DNA of 64,000 nucleotides from Aphrocallistes beatrix. Taxonomy: Eukaryota; Porifera; Hexactinellida; Sceptrulophora; Aphrocallistidae. Shown piece by piece: positions 46,042 to 56,933 of the stretch (its first letter is position 1; each line of letters opens with the position of its first letter). Position numbers and translations under genes: made by a program. The notes below the pieces were generated by a model. That model saw only the letters and a program-made list of their open reading frames with translations, was not told the origin of the DNA and searched no databases. The stretch covers positions 3,410,001 to 3,474,000 of the forward strand of contig OY725491.1 of assembly GCA_963281255.1 (NCBI GenBank), read 5' to 3'.

Positions 46042-48854
46042 TTAATTTAAGTGGATGTGTTGTGCGCGATACGGAAAAGATGAGTTTTCAAGAGTTTTTT
46101 CAAAGAAAAGAAGTGAGGGGGCATTCCGAATGCTAGGAGGCAGAAGATTCCACTCAACAAGCGCAGCAAAAGTGAATGCACGATCACTCAGAGTTTTGGA
46201 AGATTTGATAGTAGGATGCTCAAGGAGGATGGCGTTGGATGATCGTAGACTACGATTGGATGACTTAACCTGTATGAGCTGGATGATATAGTCCGGAGCA
46301 AGAGAATGGATGGCTTTGTAAGTTATGAGGAAGATTTTGAAGAGGATACGATGTTTAACAGGCAGCCAGTGGAGGTTAATAAGAAGAGGAGATGACGAAA
46401 AGGTACGAGAGGCATTGTAGATAAGCCTGGCTGCACTGTTCTGGACTCGCTGGAGTCGAGCTAAGAGGGATGAGGGGCAACCATACAAGAGACTGTTACA
46501 ATAATCAAGACGAGATGTGATAAGAGAATTAACAAGAGTTTCACAGACTTCCCTAGAGAGATACTTTCTAATACGCCGGATGTTATAGATGTAGTAGAAG
46601 CAGGAGGAGGCAACTTTGCTGACCTGAGTAGACATTGAGAGGGTATTGTCGAGCCAAGTTCCAAGATTCCGTACTTCTTTGGAAGAAGAGATTCTCGACT
46701 CACCAACAGAGATGCTATCAGTTTGAACCTTAGATAGTTGTTGACGAGTCCCTATTATAAGGAACTCAGTCTTGGTGTCATTGATAAGCAACTTGTTGGT
46801 GAGGAGCCAGGAACGGATCGCGGAGATGCAAGATTGGATGGCGGAGAAAGCCGATTCTTCAGAAGAGATGGAACCGGGTTTAAAAGAAAGATAGACCTGA
46901 GTATCGTCGGCATAGCAGTGCATGTCGGGGAGGTGGGACCTAATGAGGTCGAATAGAGGACTAGTATAGAGGCTAAAGAGAAGCGGACCGAGCCAAGAAC
47001 CCTGAGGAACTCCGTGTTGGACCGGGATATTGGAGGAATTAGAACCCTTAATCGAAACGAATTGAGTCCTACCAGAGAGGTAAGATTCAAACCAAGACAG
47101 AGAAGAGCCGCAAATGCCGAAATGAGACTGGAGACGGTGTCGAAGGCTGAACTAAGATCAAGAAGAACCAGAAGAGATACGTGTTGGCGATTCATGCTGA
47201 GGAGGATGTCGTTTGTGACCTTCAGGAGTGCAGTCTCCGTACTGTGGTGTTTACGATAGGCAGACTGCGTCCCGGGGAAGAGATGATGTAATGTAAGATG
47301 ATTCACGACCTGGATGGAAGCGGCCCTCTGTGATCTTAGAAATGGAAGAAAGATTGCTAAGTGGACGATAGTTAGAGAAGATGGGATCAAGATTTGGTCT
47401 TTTAAGTTTGGGCAAGATGATGGCGCGCTTCCAGGGAGAAGGAAAATGACCAGTGGAGAGGGAACCATTTACGATTTTCGTAAGGATGGGCGCTAGGATG
47501 GGTAGAGATGATTTGACCAAGGATGCTGGGATAGGATCGAGGATGCAAGATTTATTAGGAGCAGAGGAAACAAGGGAAACAATTTCTTCCTCAGATAATT
47601 CTTTGAATTGGTGGAAAGTATGTTGGGATTCGCTGTTTGAATTATCTGAGGGGGTAACGGAAGACGACGATGCACTTGAATCAATGGTGGAACGGATGTT
47701 ATCTACCTTAAGAACAAAGAAGTTGGCGAGTTCCTGAGAAAGAGCAGCCTTATCAGCATGAGGTGGTAGGACCTGTTGCTGGCGTAAGCCGAGAAGTGTG
47801 TTAGCCTTACGGAAGAGTGAGCGCTGGTCATGACAGGACTGACTGATCCAATCAGAATAGAAACTGCGACGTTCCCTGTTCATCAGGTCAGTCACAAGAT
47901 TCCTCTGATGCTTGAATTCAGCCAAATGGTCAGAGTCATTAGACTGGCGCCACTTCCGTTCAGCTTTCCTTCTCGCTCGCTTGGCCTGCTTGATGCTACT
48001 GGTGAACCAAGGGACACGGGGACGGGTGACTATGGTTTTGGATCACGGAGGAGCATGCTGATCATAGATAGAGGATAAGGTGCTGTTATATGATACAATA
48101 AGTTCCTCAAGATGATCAGGTGGGCGAGCACAGAGATCAGAGGAAGCGAGATCAGCAAGAAAGATTGGGAGGTTGATGGATTTGGAACGATAGGTAACCT
48201 CCTGAGAGGAAAGAGAAGGTTTGGAAAGCGAGAGACTACAAGAGATGGAGAAATGGTCAGAGAAAAGAGGAACAGGAGAGGGATCAGAGAGGATGATGTT
48301 GTCTGCAGAACGGGATATTATTAGATCGAGAATGTGACCCTTCTCATGAGTTGGCTGATTCACATGCTGGATCAAAGATAGAGAACGCAGGAGCTCGGAG
48401 AATTGTAAAGACTCAGACGGGATGTCGACATGGATATTAAAGTCTCCAGTTATTATTAGGGGCTCCTTGCATAAGAGGATGGGTTCGAGGAGAGAAGAAA
48501 ACTGATCAAGGAAGGTAGAAATAGAAATAGGATGATTCCTTGAGTAGGGAGGCCGATAAATTAGGATAATACGAAGGGAGATTTCAGAAGAAGAGATAGT
48601 CCAATCCGAGAACTCAAAAGATGATACTTCACCAGATGCATTGCACTTCAGCGTGAAGGAATCACGACAGAGAAGTGCAGTGCCTCCACCCTGACGATGT
48701 GCAGACCTAGCACGATCAAGGGGTTGGTAGCCGGATGGAGTGCATTCAGCTCTCACCGCCGCATCCCTTGACGTGAATCAGGTCTCAGTAACGGCAACAA
48801 CGTCAGGATGGTGGTCAGATACATCCTTACTTTTAAAACCTGATTATTGTTTGT

Positions 48855-48886
<32 letters not shown>

Positions 48887-49535
48887 CTGTAACGAATTGA
48901 TTGAAGAAACTGCTGGGCGTAGAAAGCTGATTTTGGCATGTGGGAGTTTTTTGGCTATGGCTCCAGTAAGTTCTGAGCTCAGACGAAAATGTCGACTCAT
49001 CATGGAATTATGACGTCATTGTCACATTTTTAAAAGTGAAGCAACACAGTTATTCGAGCATAACTCAGGCATTATAGGAGATAGAGGGCTGAGATTTTAA
49101 TAGAATCTGTATACTAACACGTCTCACATATGATGCAACTATCATCAAAAAATGATGACATCACTTTGCTATGACGTCATCATTACTCATTAAAATTTTA
49201 AAAATTGACAAATTTGGTGTTTTTTCGAGTGATATCGATTTAAAACTAAGATGGACATATTTATCGATGATATCTCCCTTATAATTAACCAATGTCACCT
49301 CCAGGCGACTGAAGGGAGCCTCCGGCGGACACGAAGTGTTCGCCAGCCGCGCAGCGCAAGCAAGCGAAGCGCGCTTGTAGTCAAGAAAACGAGAGGATTT
49401 AGTCCTAAGATTCATAGCATTGAGAAGATGGAAGGATATAAGATGAGGATGACCACGCGGGGAAGATTTAATCGGCTTGATGGTAATAAGATTGGATGGA
49501 TTTCGAGCCGAAGAAATACGCATGGTGTTAGGCAA
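46042..49535 (-). pseudogene. LINE endonuclease and reverse transcriptase, copy 1 (broken)
   Basis: N-terminal start at 49535 (MPNTMRISSARNPSNLI) leads into an APE-type endonuclease, interrupted by the insertion 48824-49377. It resumes before 48756 with GGGTALLCRD, LIYRPPYS, ITGDFNIHVD, HILDLIIS and FSDHF. TGA follows HAPP at 48043. Then the linker and reverse transcriptase: NKSCILDPIPASLVK, NYRPLSNLSS (47925-47251), QSAYRKHHSTETALLK and LLVLLDLSSAFDTV (47468-46755), HCYADDTQVYLSF with the catalytic DD (46923-46042), and a SLITSRLDYCNSLL C-terminal block. Frameshifts lie near 47324 and at DTV (where about 8 residues of the usual FDTVDH..LL motif are missing). These lesions are the same in copy 2. 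The enzyme would have nicked target DNA and reverse-transcribed its RNA there. Confidence 0.9.
48824..49377 (+). mobile_element. Helitron-like family H, copy 4 (554 bp), with a known empty site
   Basis: Runs from TCCTTACTTTTAAAACCTGA through (TA)n, CTGTAACGAATTGATTGAAG and the GC-rich hairpin block to GAAGCGCGCTTG. Copy 2 of the LINE has the uninterrupted site GATACATAGTC (inverted), which shows insertion exactly between A and T, with no target duplication and no loss. The element therefore starts TC and ends CTTG. Confidence 0.92.
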
Positions 49536-49863
49536 GAGGGAAGGAGAAAGATGAGAATAGGAATGAGGAGGAACTAGAGAAGGAATAGAAAGAGGAAAGT
49601 GGCTCAGGTGCAGAGCACCCGGGGAGGAGGGGTATAGGCTTATAGTGAGGAATGGTTGGTGGTTGTGGTGGAGTAGGAAGAAGAGGAGAATCAGGATTCG
49701 GAAGTGGAAGATCAGCTGACTCGATCCTATTTATACTAGGAGAGTGCGAGCTGAGTGAGGAGATAGGCCTCCAAGGAAGAGGGAGGAGAGGTGTAGGCCT
49801 ATAGTGAGGAATGGTTGGTGGTTGTGGTGGAGTAGGAAGAAGAGGAGAATTACGATTCGGAAG

Positions 49864-50309
49864 TATTACTACTACGTCTATAGACAGGTGATGGCCGTCA
49901 TACACACAGTTTTAAGGTCACTCATATGCTATAGACAGATGACCGATATTATATAGCGTGGGCGTGATAGCAGGTTCGACTGTATACAGGTTCTATTCTT
50001 TCTTAGAAAATGTCATAACAGGTTTCCAAAAATTTGTGAGCTGAAGTAAAAGCGCAAAGCCAGGTTGTAATGTAAATACTGTACTTTGAAAGAGTATTAA
50101 TGAAATAATGGCTAAAAATAAGCTCTATAGCCGCGAAATAAAGCGAGCATTCTTCAGGTAGTAAAATACAGCATTAGCTACGCATATGATCCCATTGAAA
50201 AAGAATGAAATAAAGGCAAATAATAGGTGGCCACTGGATTAATTATAAACAAAACACAATTGAACAAAGAATTAATTAGGAGTGGAAATGGAGGAAATGA
50301 ATAGGCTAT
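49864..50309. other. No feature seen
   Basis: AT-rich spacer, no gene supported. Confidence 0.4.
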
Positions 50310-51657
50310 ATTAATTAGAGCTGTGGGGGGGCGTCTTTATTCCGATGATTTCGTCCGAATGTGCTAATTTTGCACGACACTTTCTTCAGCGCTGGCTAGT
50401 GGCCCATATGTTCCACGAGTCTATCCCAAATGGGAGAGAATTGGGGCGATTCCTGGCACAATTTGAGAATATGACTGCTTGTTACAGGGCGAAGTTGTGT
50501 GACGGAATGGTGGAGCACAGTTTGAATAGGCGGAAGAAAATGTCCTCCTCCTTTTGATCGTAGAATACACTGTTCGCAGTCCACTTCGAAGAATATTGTG
50601 AGAGAGCAGTTTCTTTTTGATCGCAATCCTCGTGATAGCCCTCAGCGGAGGGAAAAGCAGCCGAGGGATGAGGTTGGTACGAATTGTGGGCCGTGGGAAC
50701 AGCGACGCGCACTTCTCCAGGCATGGCTTGACATCTGGCCAGCTGTGTGAAGGTACTGTGCAAGCCTCGGTGTGCCATATGGTGTCTATAATGCCTCTCC
50801 GTCGTTTTCCTGGAATGGCACATGAATTGTGAGAGCGACTCCTGAAACTCAGGATTGTGTAGGCTGATTAAGGTGGACGCAGCTTTGCGAGTGCGTGGGA
50901 CAGCCGTGCGGGTTGTTGATCCCGTAGAGCGAGAGGCCGGCTCATAGACAAGTGCTGACATTGCTTGTGTGTAGAGAATCCGACGTCCACGTCTAGAAGA
51001 CATGGCAATCTGCTCCAGTTCGCTCGTGTCCGATGGGTGGCAGCTGAGTGATGACGAGCGTAGCGAAGATTAACAAGTAGGTGTAGATCTCCGCTTCCAG
51101 GAAGATTATGGCTGGCTGGATATACCCAGGCTTATGCTTCTCGAAATAAATGTAGTGAAGCCCGTCATTATTTGCGTTGTTCTTCGCTTTGAGAACTTCG
51201 CTGATTAACATGCCCTCTATGATCCCGGAGCGTTGAGCATTGGCGAGCAGAATCTCTACGATCAGATAGTTGCGCAGCTTGAGGAATAAGCACTCATCGA
51301 GTGGGAAGGTGGAGGAAGGGAACAATTTCTTCACCTCCACCGCCTCTCTCCGTAAACGCCATTCTCGCAGGACATCCAAAGAGTGTGGCATTCGCTCGCG
51401 ACTGGCTGTCATGGTTGTTATGCTGCGAATATGGCAATATCCTTTCCCAGGGCTTCTTTAAGCGCTGTCAGCATTGATTTAATCGCCTTCATATGTTCCG
51501 GGGATGGGAGGAGATTTGGCATTTGTGAGCGAAGGAAATGGACAAACCTTTCGTAAGCTCGAAGTCGGCCATAGGCTGTGGACGGTGCACATGTGGCTGA
51601 ACTCAAGTAAACGATGGAAGTGTACAAATCTGATTGCCTGAATATCAACACACCCAT
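50310..51657 (-). pseudogene. Crypton-like tyrosine recombinase, copy 1
   Basis: Three overlapping minus-strand frames. 51657-51418: N-terminal helical part (STAYGRLRAYERFVHFLRSQ). 51412-50993: catalytic domain start with LRNYLIVEILLANAQRSGII (first Arg of the RKHRHY set) and FEKHKPGY. 51003-50482: TRTAVPRTRKAASTLISLHN (second Arg box), LSQFMCHSRKTTERHYRHHM (His and the Tyr nucleophile), then a low-complexity tail ending CSTIPSHNFAL. This matches YR-type Cryptons or related eukaryotic phage-integrase-like elements, which recombine DNA through a 3'-phosphotyrosine. Frame changes between the three parts indicate decay, or small introns that I could not place. The tail and about 175 bp of 3' flank (from about 50310) are repeated at 63385-64000. 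Confidence 0.68.
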
Positions 51658-52350
51658 CCACCACTATTTATATGAAGCTCGGATGGAGCTGAAACAATTG
51701 ACGCTCCACCCTAGCAGACTGTTCCTTTATTCAAATCTCAGTTTGCTAATGACTGAAAGAAAACAACATTATACCACAATTATCTACTTCTATTCAATTT
51801 GTTTTTCTCCAAACAAGCTACTCTACACAAATGCATCAATAGGATAGGACGCTACACTAATTATGAGATAATGAGGCGGCATAGAAATAGTTTAATTGGA
51901 TTTTCATTGTGTGGGTATTTCATAAAGAAACTACAATCTCACCTCACGATGGGAGCGGTGACCACCACAAGCTCCAATACACAGTACACAACCTCCTCAC
52001 GCAATCCCAGGCCTGCCTCACCCCCAGGAGTGAAGAACCCAAAAACAGAATTTGAGTGTGCAGTGACAACTAATTTTCTTTGGTGTATCACAAACTGGTA
52101 GGAGACGACACTTCCGACTCCCATCAAATTCAAAAATCTTCTTAATTAAGGAGGGAATGAGGCCGAATAGCCGACTAATATAAGTGCATTTTAATTGTGC
52201 GTTTAAAAAAAGATTACACTAGGCACCAGGTGTGTAGGGGTCGGGTTAGCATGAAAAAAGTGTTCCGGTTGAAACAAGCTTGACCTTAGCGGGGGTAACG
52301 CGTCTATCTCACGCATAGACTAGATGATTTTGTATTATATAATAACAGTC
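51658..52350. other. No feature seen
   Basis: No supportable gene. Short frames here have no recognisable motif. Confidence 0.35.
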
Positions 52351-52590
52351 TTAAGTTACATTGATGGAAGTAATAGTAGATGAGATCATGAGAGTTGACA
52401 ATAATTTGATACAAAAAATACACTTAGAAAGTTTGCATTGATGTGCATCCAATCCGTCCACCGAGTACTGCCGTGCCACCAACCTCTCCTCGCTTCGTTT
52501 CAGTTCTCGTGCCACCTTCATCATTTCCTTCGCATTCCAGTTCGCCAATTCCTTCCTTTCTTCGATCTGGAACGCCTTATTCCCTGTCAT
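52351..52590 (-). CDS. Short charged ORF, unrecognised
   Basis: 79 codons, MTGNKAFQIEERKELANWNA then KEMMKVARELKRSEERLVAR: a strongly charged, probably helical segment at higher GC than its flanks. The coding-like character extends upstream to about 52700 in other frames (MESGDSAIGGVKEDD), so this may be a degraded exon. No family recognised. The opposite strand is also open (52438-52766) but its Pro/Ser/Leu-rich product looks like a shadow. Confidence 0.25.
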   Translation of the reverse strand: MTGNKAFQIEERKELANWNAKEMMKVARELKRSEERLVARQYSVDGLDAHQCKLSKCIFCIKLLSTLMISSTITSINVT

Positions 52591-52799
52591 CCTCTTTCAC
52601 TCCACCAATTGCACTGTCTCCGCTTTCCATTCTTCCAACTAACTTCCTATGTTCAAACTACCTTGCTCCGAGCCGGCAACTCTCGACCACTTCGAAATCC
52701 TCCACTCGTCTCTCGGTTCTTCACATCATCATTTCTGCCTCGTTGATCGGTTTCACAGAGAAATGATGCTGCATTCGCAACCCCCATCAGCTAATTCTT

Positions 52800-53686
52800 C
52801 AGACGAGAATAGCCTCTAATCTTTATTAAAGTAAAAATGTAATTGGCATTGGGGGAAAAGGTGACGAATTGCAAAACAAAGTGTAACAGTAACTGGGAAA
52901 TAATGGTAGGATCATGTGCCGGAAGGACTTGGGTTGCTCGAGCCGCCTCCCTCCCTAAAAGTCCAAAATGGCCCATATATTTCAAGAAATGGTCGGCACA
53001 CCTATTCAGACAATCCAAGCAGTTCTCGCTACACTAGTAAAACTACGTGTACGATAATTATGTTTATACGACAGAAAATAACATATTTCAAAGATTATAA
53101 TCTCCACCATGAAGCCACAAAATAATGAGATAATGATAATGATGATGAAATTAACGCCCACCCGTGTCTCCCACAAGATCCCTTAATCGGCGAATGCCGG
53201 CAATTTGTTCTTGATATTTCAATCTATTGATATCTCTTGCAATTTTCACTATTTTGAAATGAATTTTGAGTCACACTTTCCTCTAGTCATGATCTTTAAA
53301 AAACCTAGATTCCAAGTGTTTATTTTCACACCTCTTTAAAATATTTTATTTTCTATTTTTTTCACTTTGATCTTTCTGTGATCATGTTTTCTAAGCCATC
53401 TATAATTAGATTTATTTCAAATTTGAATTTATCTGAACTACTTCAATATTTTTTTTAGCATAGCAATTTTTTTTCGTCGATATCTTTTAAAATTTTTGTA
53501 GTACACAGTTGATAAAAACATTTTTTATAAATTCTCATAATTTCTAAACAAATTGATACCTTATACATATTGTTTGTCTTTCTCAGCTATTGATGATTTG
53601 GATTAATTATCCTACGGATTCTTTTGTTATTTTTCGACCCCTAACCTTCATTAATTGGGCAACTTTACAATGCATGTATTAATTAA
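52800..53686. other. No feature seen
   Basis: AT-rich, no supportable gene. Confidence 0.4.
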
Positions 53687-53865
53687 TCCTTACTAATAAA
53701 ACTCGATTAATGTTTGTTTGTTTGTGTATATATATCATACTTGCCAACTGTCCGGTTTTTGGCGGGATGTCCCGCTTTTTTCACTCTTCTATTGAGCTAT
53801 TTTTACGAGTGTCCCGCTTTTACATGAAATTTCCCCATTATGTCCCGCTTTTTTAATTCTATGTA

Positions 53866-55198
53866 CAGGGTGTTTCACAATTGATGTCGTATTACACAAT
53901 TACATGTAACTTTAAAAATAATTGGAATACAGCTACAATTATTTACCAATATATCCACCTTTGAGTTCAATGCACGTTTTAATGCGATTTGGCATCCCAT
54001 CTATTAAGTTTCCCAAAAGGTCAGGTGAAATATTGGACAATGTAGTTTTTAGTTGATTCTCCAGCATTTTTAAATCTTTTGACTCACCGATTGAATCCAG
54101 ATCATTTTTCAAAATCGACCATATATTCTCGATAGGATTCAAGTCTGGAGAGTTCGCTGGCCAGGTCCCCTTCGCCCAAAACCTGTTTATCCTTCCTCTT
54201 AACCAACATTGAGTAAATTTTGCGTTGTGAGCTGGGGCACCATCTTGTTGAAATATCGCACCGGACATATTTTTTAACATTTTCCGTTGCAAAACGGTGC
54301 CTGTTTTTCGTTTTCTGTTCATTGTAGACATTAGAGTTTTATCCAGAATCTCGTTAATATAGTAATCTAAGGTTACAGTTTGCCCAACAGGGATAAAGTG
54401 CAACTCTGACAGTGTACGATATGACATCATACCTCATACTTGAATTTTCTTGAGAAACTTCACTGTTTGAATGGGCTCAACCTCCGATGGATTTCTGGCC
54501 CAAACACAATCATTTTTCCGGTTTGAGGGATGATTTAATTGAAACGGGGACTCATCTGTGAATAGTACATTTCTCCAATCGTCTACTGTCCAATTGGCAC
54601 GTTCTTTGCAAAATTTTAGTCGTGCTGCTTTGATTTTCTCGGTTAATAACGGTTGCCGCTGGCGTCTGTAAGATTTTACTCCCTTTTCTCTTTTCAAATA
54701 ACGATATACTGTACTGTAAGATATTGAAAGACCTTTCAACTTTAATTCCCGGGAAAGATTACGCATAGAACGCCGTTTTTGCCTATAGATTTCGTGATTA
54801 CAATCTTTGCAATTTTAGGTACGGACGATTTACGTCCACGGCCCCCCTGGTTTTCTAATGATAAATCACTCTTGAATAATCGCCACCAACGCTGAATTGT
54901 GCGGATTTTAACACCAAGTTTCATAGACACAAACTTCTGAGAAGAACCTGCTTGTAACATGCCAACAGCCTGTGAGCGAATCATAATACTGTGTTCTTTC
55001 ACCATAATTTAATACTATTTTTAGCCCAATTTCGTATAGAATATATAAACAGTGGAATTTGTTACTGATGAATGAAATTGTATTCGAGAGAAAACAATAA
55101 ATAATATCAATTTTTGTAAGTGGAACTAAAAGATTTCGTTAAATGGGTGTCTAATATAATTTAATATAAAAATACGACATCAATTGTGAAACACCCTG
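53866..55198 (-). mobile_element. 1333-bp near-complete Tc1-family element, TA target duplication
   Basis: The inverted ends CAGGGTGTTTCACAATTGAT and ATCAATTGTGAAACACCCTG are perfect over at least 20 bp. TA flanks both sides (53864-53865, 55199-55200). It contains one transposase gene on the minus strand. Size and structure are typical of an almost intact Tc1-like transposon. Confidence 0.93.
53939..55005 (-). pseudogene. Tc1-family transposase with one nonsense codon and one frameshift
   Basis: Starts MVKEHSIMIRSQAVGMLQAG (55005), a paired-type helix-turn-helix with RTIQRWWRLFK and a GRGRKS hook. After a frameshift at about 54760 it continues SYSTVYRYLKREKGVK and the first catalytic Asp in LFTDESPFQL. 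The frame is then interrupted by TGA at 54434 where the conserved VWG motif would have Trp (TGG to TGA), and resumes in the same frame with GMMSYRT. The rest contains QQDGAPAHNAKF (second Asp) and SPDLNPIENIWSILKNDL (Glu), so the DDE triad is intact. The ending is KTCIELKGGYIGK. Only these two changes appear to separate it from a full-length enzyme, so the copy is young. Confidence 0.9.
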
Positions 55199-55321
55199 TA
55201 TAGTACATTTCTATTGCGTCCCGCCATGTCCCGCCAAATTCAACGCTGAGTCCCGCTTTTATCATGGCTCAGGTTGGCATGTATAATATATATATATCTG
55301 TAACGAATTGATTGAAGAAAC

Positions 55322-55631
55322 TTCGCTGTGGCCCGAGGATAATTCGCCTGTTTTCATTATTCATATACATGTATATACAGTAGATTGACGTGCTTTAATT
55401 GTCAGATAATAATTGTTTTTTCTAAACCATATAGAAATAGTTATAGATACTCTACAAATGCATCAATGTTCCTAGTATGAATACAGTATTTGGTAACTAT
55501 AGTTTGCATTTACGAAATCTATCAATTCTTACATCATCACTCTCAATGGCGTAGCAACATCGTTATGTGATGTAGGCGCGATGACGAGCGAGGAAAAAAA
55601 TTAGGTTGTCTACCCCCCAGGGAAATGAAAA
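55322..55631. other. No feature seen
   Basis: Spacer. A CTGTGGCCCGAGG motif near 55325 may belong to the hAT-like fragment at 56193-56321. Confidence 0.35.
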
Positions 55632-56190
55632 GCAACTTTCCAGAGTCCTCAAATTCTAGGAAAAATTGGCCCTCATATTTGCCTCGAACACTGCAAATTT
55701 GTAGAAGTGTAAGATGTTTATGTCAGTAGATATTGAGAACCATTTGGATCAGATTTTTTGGTGATGTGAATAAAAGTGCAATTTTGGGTGATTTTGCAAA
55801 ATGTACCTAATTTGATCTTGTGAAATACGAGCAATAACTTTCTCTCGTTTCTGAAAATGAATTCAATGGATTTTTGAAATATTTCCATGGTGAATAAAAG
55901 GTATCTGCTGGTGCTAAATCGTCATAGAACATCGATTATGAAGATACGTACAAGTATTTTTTACAGAAGCAGTGACTTTGATTCTCGATTTTCGCTGCGT
56001 GCTAGGACACATCTTTTCATAATAAAAATCACCATACAAAACACAGTTCCAGGTATTTGCCTGGAAAAATCTTTTAAAATCATTGAGAATATCCGAATTA
56101 CAATCTCTAAAGACCATAATAGCTAATATTGTTTGAGTGCAAGAACTTTATGCCTAATGAAGCATGTCACAGAACTTATGAGCCACCCTG
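55632..56190. mobile_element. Left-truncated mariner-type foldback MITE
   Basis: Begins in the middle of the family (TTTCCAGAGTCCTCAAATTC) and ends ACTTATGAGCCACCCTG next to TA (56191-56192). It matches 15499-16248 and 31805-32573. Confidence 0.8.
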
Positions 56191-56192
56191 TA

Positions 56193-56321
56193 TGAGGTCA
56201 AATAGAATAGCTTGAAAATTGATTAAACTAAAGCCAGAGGCGATCTATTATGATTTGTGGCCCGTAAAGCGGAGCCTTATTTTTAAAGTGGCCCGTAGAT
56301 TTAAAAGTTTGAGCACCCCTG
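56193..56321. mobile_element. hAT-like fragment with CAGGGGTGCTCAAAC end
   Basis: The right end, inverted, reads CAGGGGTGCTCAAACTTTTA followed by GGGCCACTTTAAAAAT and GGGCCACAAATC, typical of hAT MITEs. The other end is not identified. Confidence 0.6.
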
Positions 56322-56641
56322 TGCTAGAGAGACTTTCTCTCAGTTCTTTTATCTCATCTTCGTTCTTGGCTTTGCTCTCTTGGAGTATTCGAATTTTTTC
56401 AGCTTGTTCTCCTAAAGTAGAGGAAATAGAGTCTAATTTTCTATTGATCGTATCCATTTTAGAGCTGATCGGAAGATTTCCGATCTCGAATTCTTCTTTG
56501 AAACTGAAGACAGCTCGTTCTGAGTAGGAAGAGATTAAGGCAAACTTAGTTCTGTAGGAGTATACGTATATGAATAAGGACTATGATGACGATGGAAATG
56601 AAAATAACAATTGTTGGGATTCTCAATCTAGTCCGCATCAT
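56322..56641 (-). CDS. Possible host gene start: type II membrane protein with coiled-coil stem
   Basis: Exon 1: from ATG 56641, MMRTRLRIPTIVIFISIVII plus VLIHI, a signal-anchor-like span after two arginines, up to a possible GTATAC donor (about 56570). Exon 2: acceptor CTACTCAG at 56520, then RAVFSFKEEFEIGNLPISSK and a heptad-type coiled coil MDTINRKLDSISSTLGEQAE / KIRILQESKAKNEDEIKELR, running into the hAT-like fragment at 56321. Membrane anchor plus coiled-coil stem is the layout of Golgi type II enzymes. No catalytic exon is visible to the left, so the gene may be truncated or continue across the repeats. Splice sites were judged by eye. Confidence 0.4.
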
Positions 56642-56933
56642 GGAAGAGAAACTTTAAAGCTAATTAGAATACAAAGATTTTGTTAGCCGACAGGTCAATA
56701 GTGCAGCTCTGTACTTACTGAGACTTAATACATATCGAAATATTTTATCCTTTCCAAAATTTTGGATATTGATATTTCGTGTAAATTGATGATCATCATG
56801 CAAATGGGATTTTTATCAGATATAATAAAAAGTATTTGAATCGACAACTAGAATATATACGCATATTGATCAAACATAACATATATACAAATGATATCAA
56901 ATCATCTGAATGCCTACGCATATTGAATTGAAA
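56642..56933. other. Spacer
   Basis: AT-rich; could include the promoter of the preceding minus-strand gene candidate, but no specific motif is claimed. Confidence 0.3.

Larger units (their letters stand above)
45868..49863 (-). mobile_element. CR1/L2-type LINE, copy 1
   Basis: The 3' end is an (ATT)n-type tail (plus-strand AAT repeats 45868-45893) preceded by a CGCTGTACAATTCAATAAAA motif and a (CATA)n tract. The 5' end near 49863 has the same pyrimidine-rich region as copy 2 (56934 on), with a 159-bp spaced duplication of CTTCCGAATC...CTCTTC. It is near-identical to copy 2 by eye, opposite in orientation, and carries a Helitron-like insertion at 48824-49377. No flanking target duplication is evident. 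Confidence 0.92.
53737..55282. mobile_element. TTGCCAAC-ended repeat (hAT-like MITE?) containing a Tc1 element
   Basis: The left side reads CATACTTGCCAACTGTCCGG with repeated TGTCCCGCTTTT motifs; the right side reads GAGTCCCGCTTTTATCATGG and GGTTGGCATGTATA. Ends ATACTTGCCAAC and ATACATGCCAAC are inverted. Without the Tc1 insert it would be about 210 bp. The target duplication cannot be resolved within the (TA)n tract. Confidence 0.6.
53687..55321 (+). mobile_element. Helitron-like family H, copy 5 (truncated), host of nested elements
   Basis: Begins TCCTTACTAATAAAACTCGA after A and reaches the (TA)n tract at about 53727. The tract is split by the TTGCCAAC element and resumes at about 55283 with CTGTAACGAATTGATTGAAG, breaking off after GAAGAAACT (55321). 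Confidence 0.78.

Noticed and set aside
46055-48324. Long plus-strand ORFs opposite LINE copy 1 (and their mirror images in copy 2)
   Set aside because: They are antisense shadows; the recognisable endonuclease and reverse transcriptase motifs are on the other strand.
49528-49905. Pro/Ser-rich ORF at the LINE 5' end as a separate ORF1 protein
   Set aside because: It stops before the endonuclease ORF, is built from the duplicated pyrimidine-rich 5' UTR and shows no zinc-knuckle or RRM; it is probably untranslated leader.
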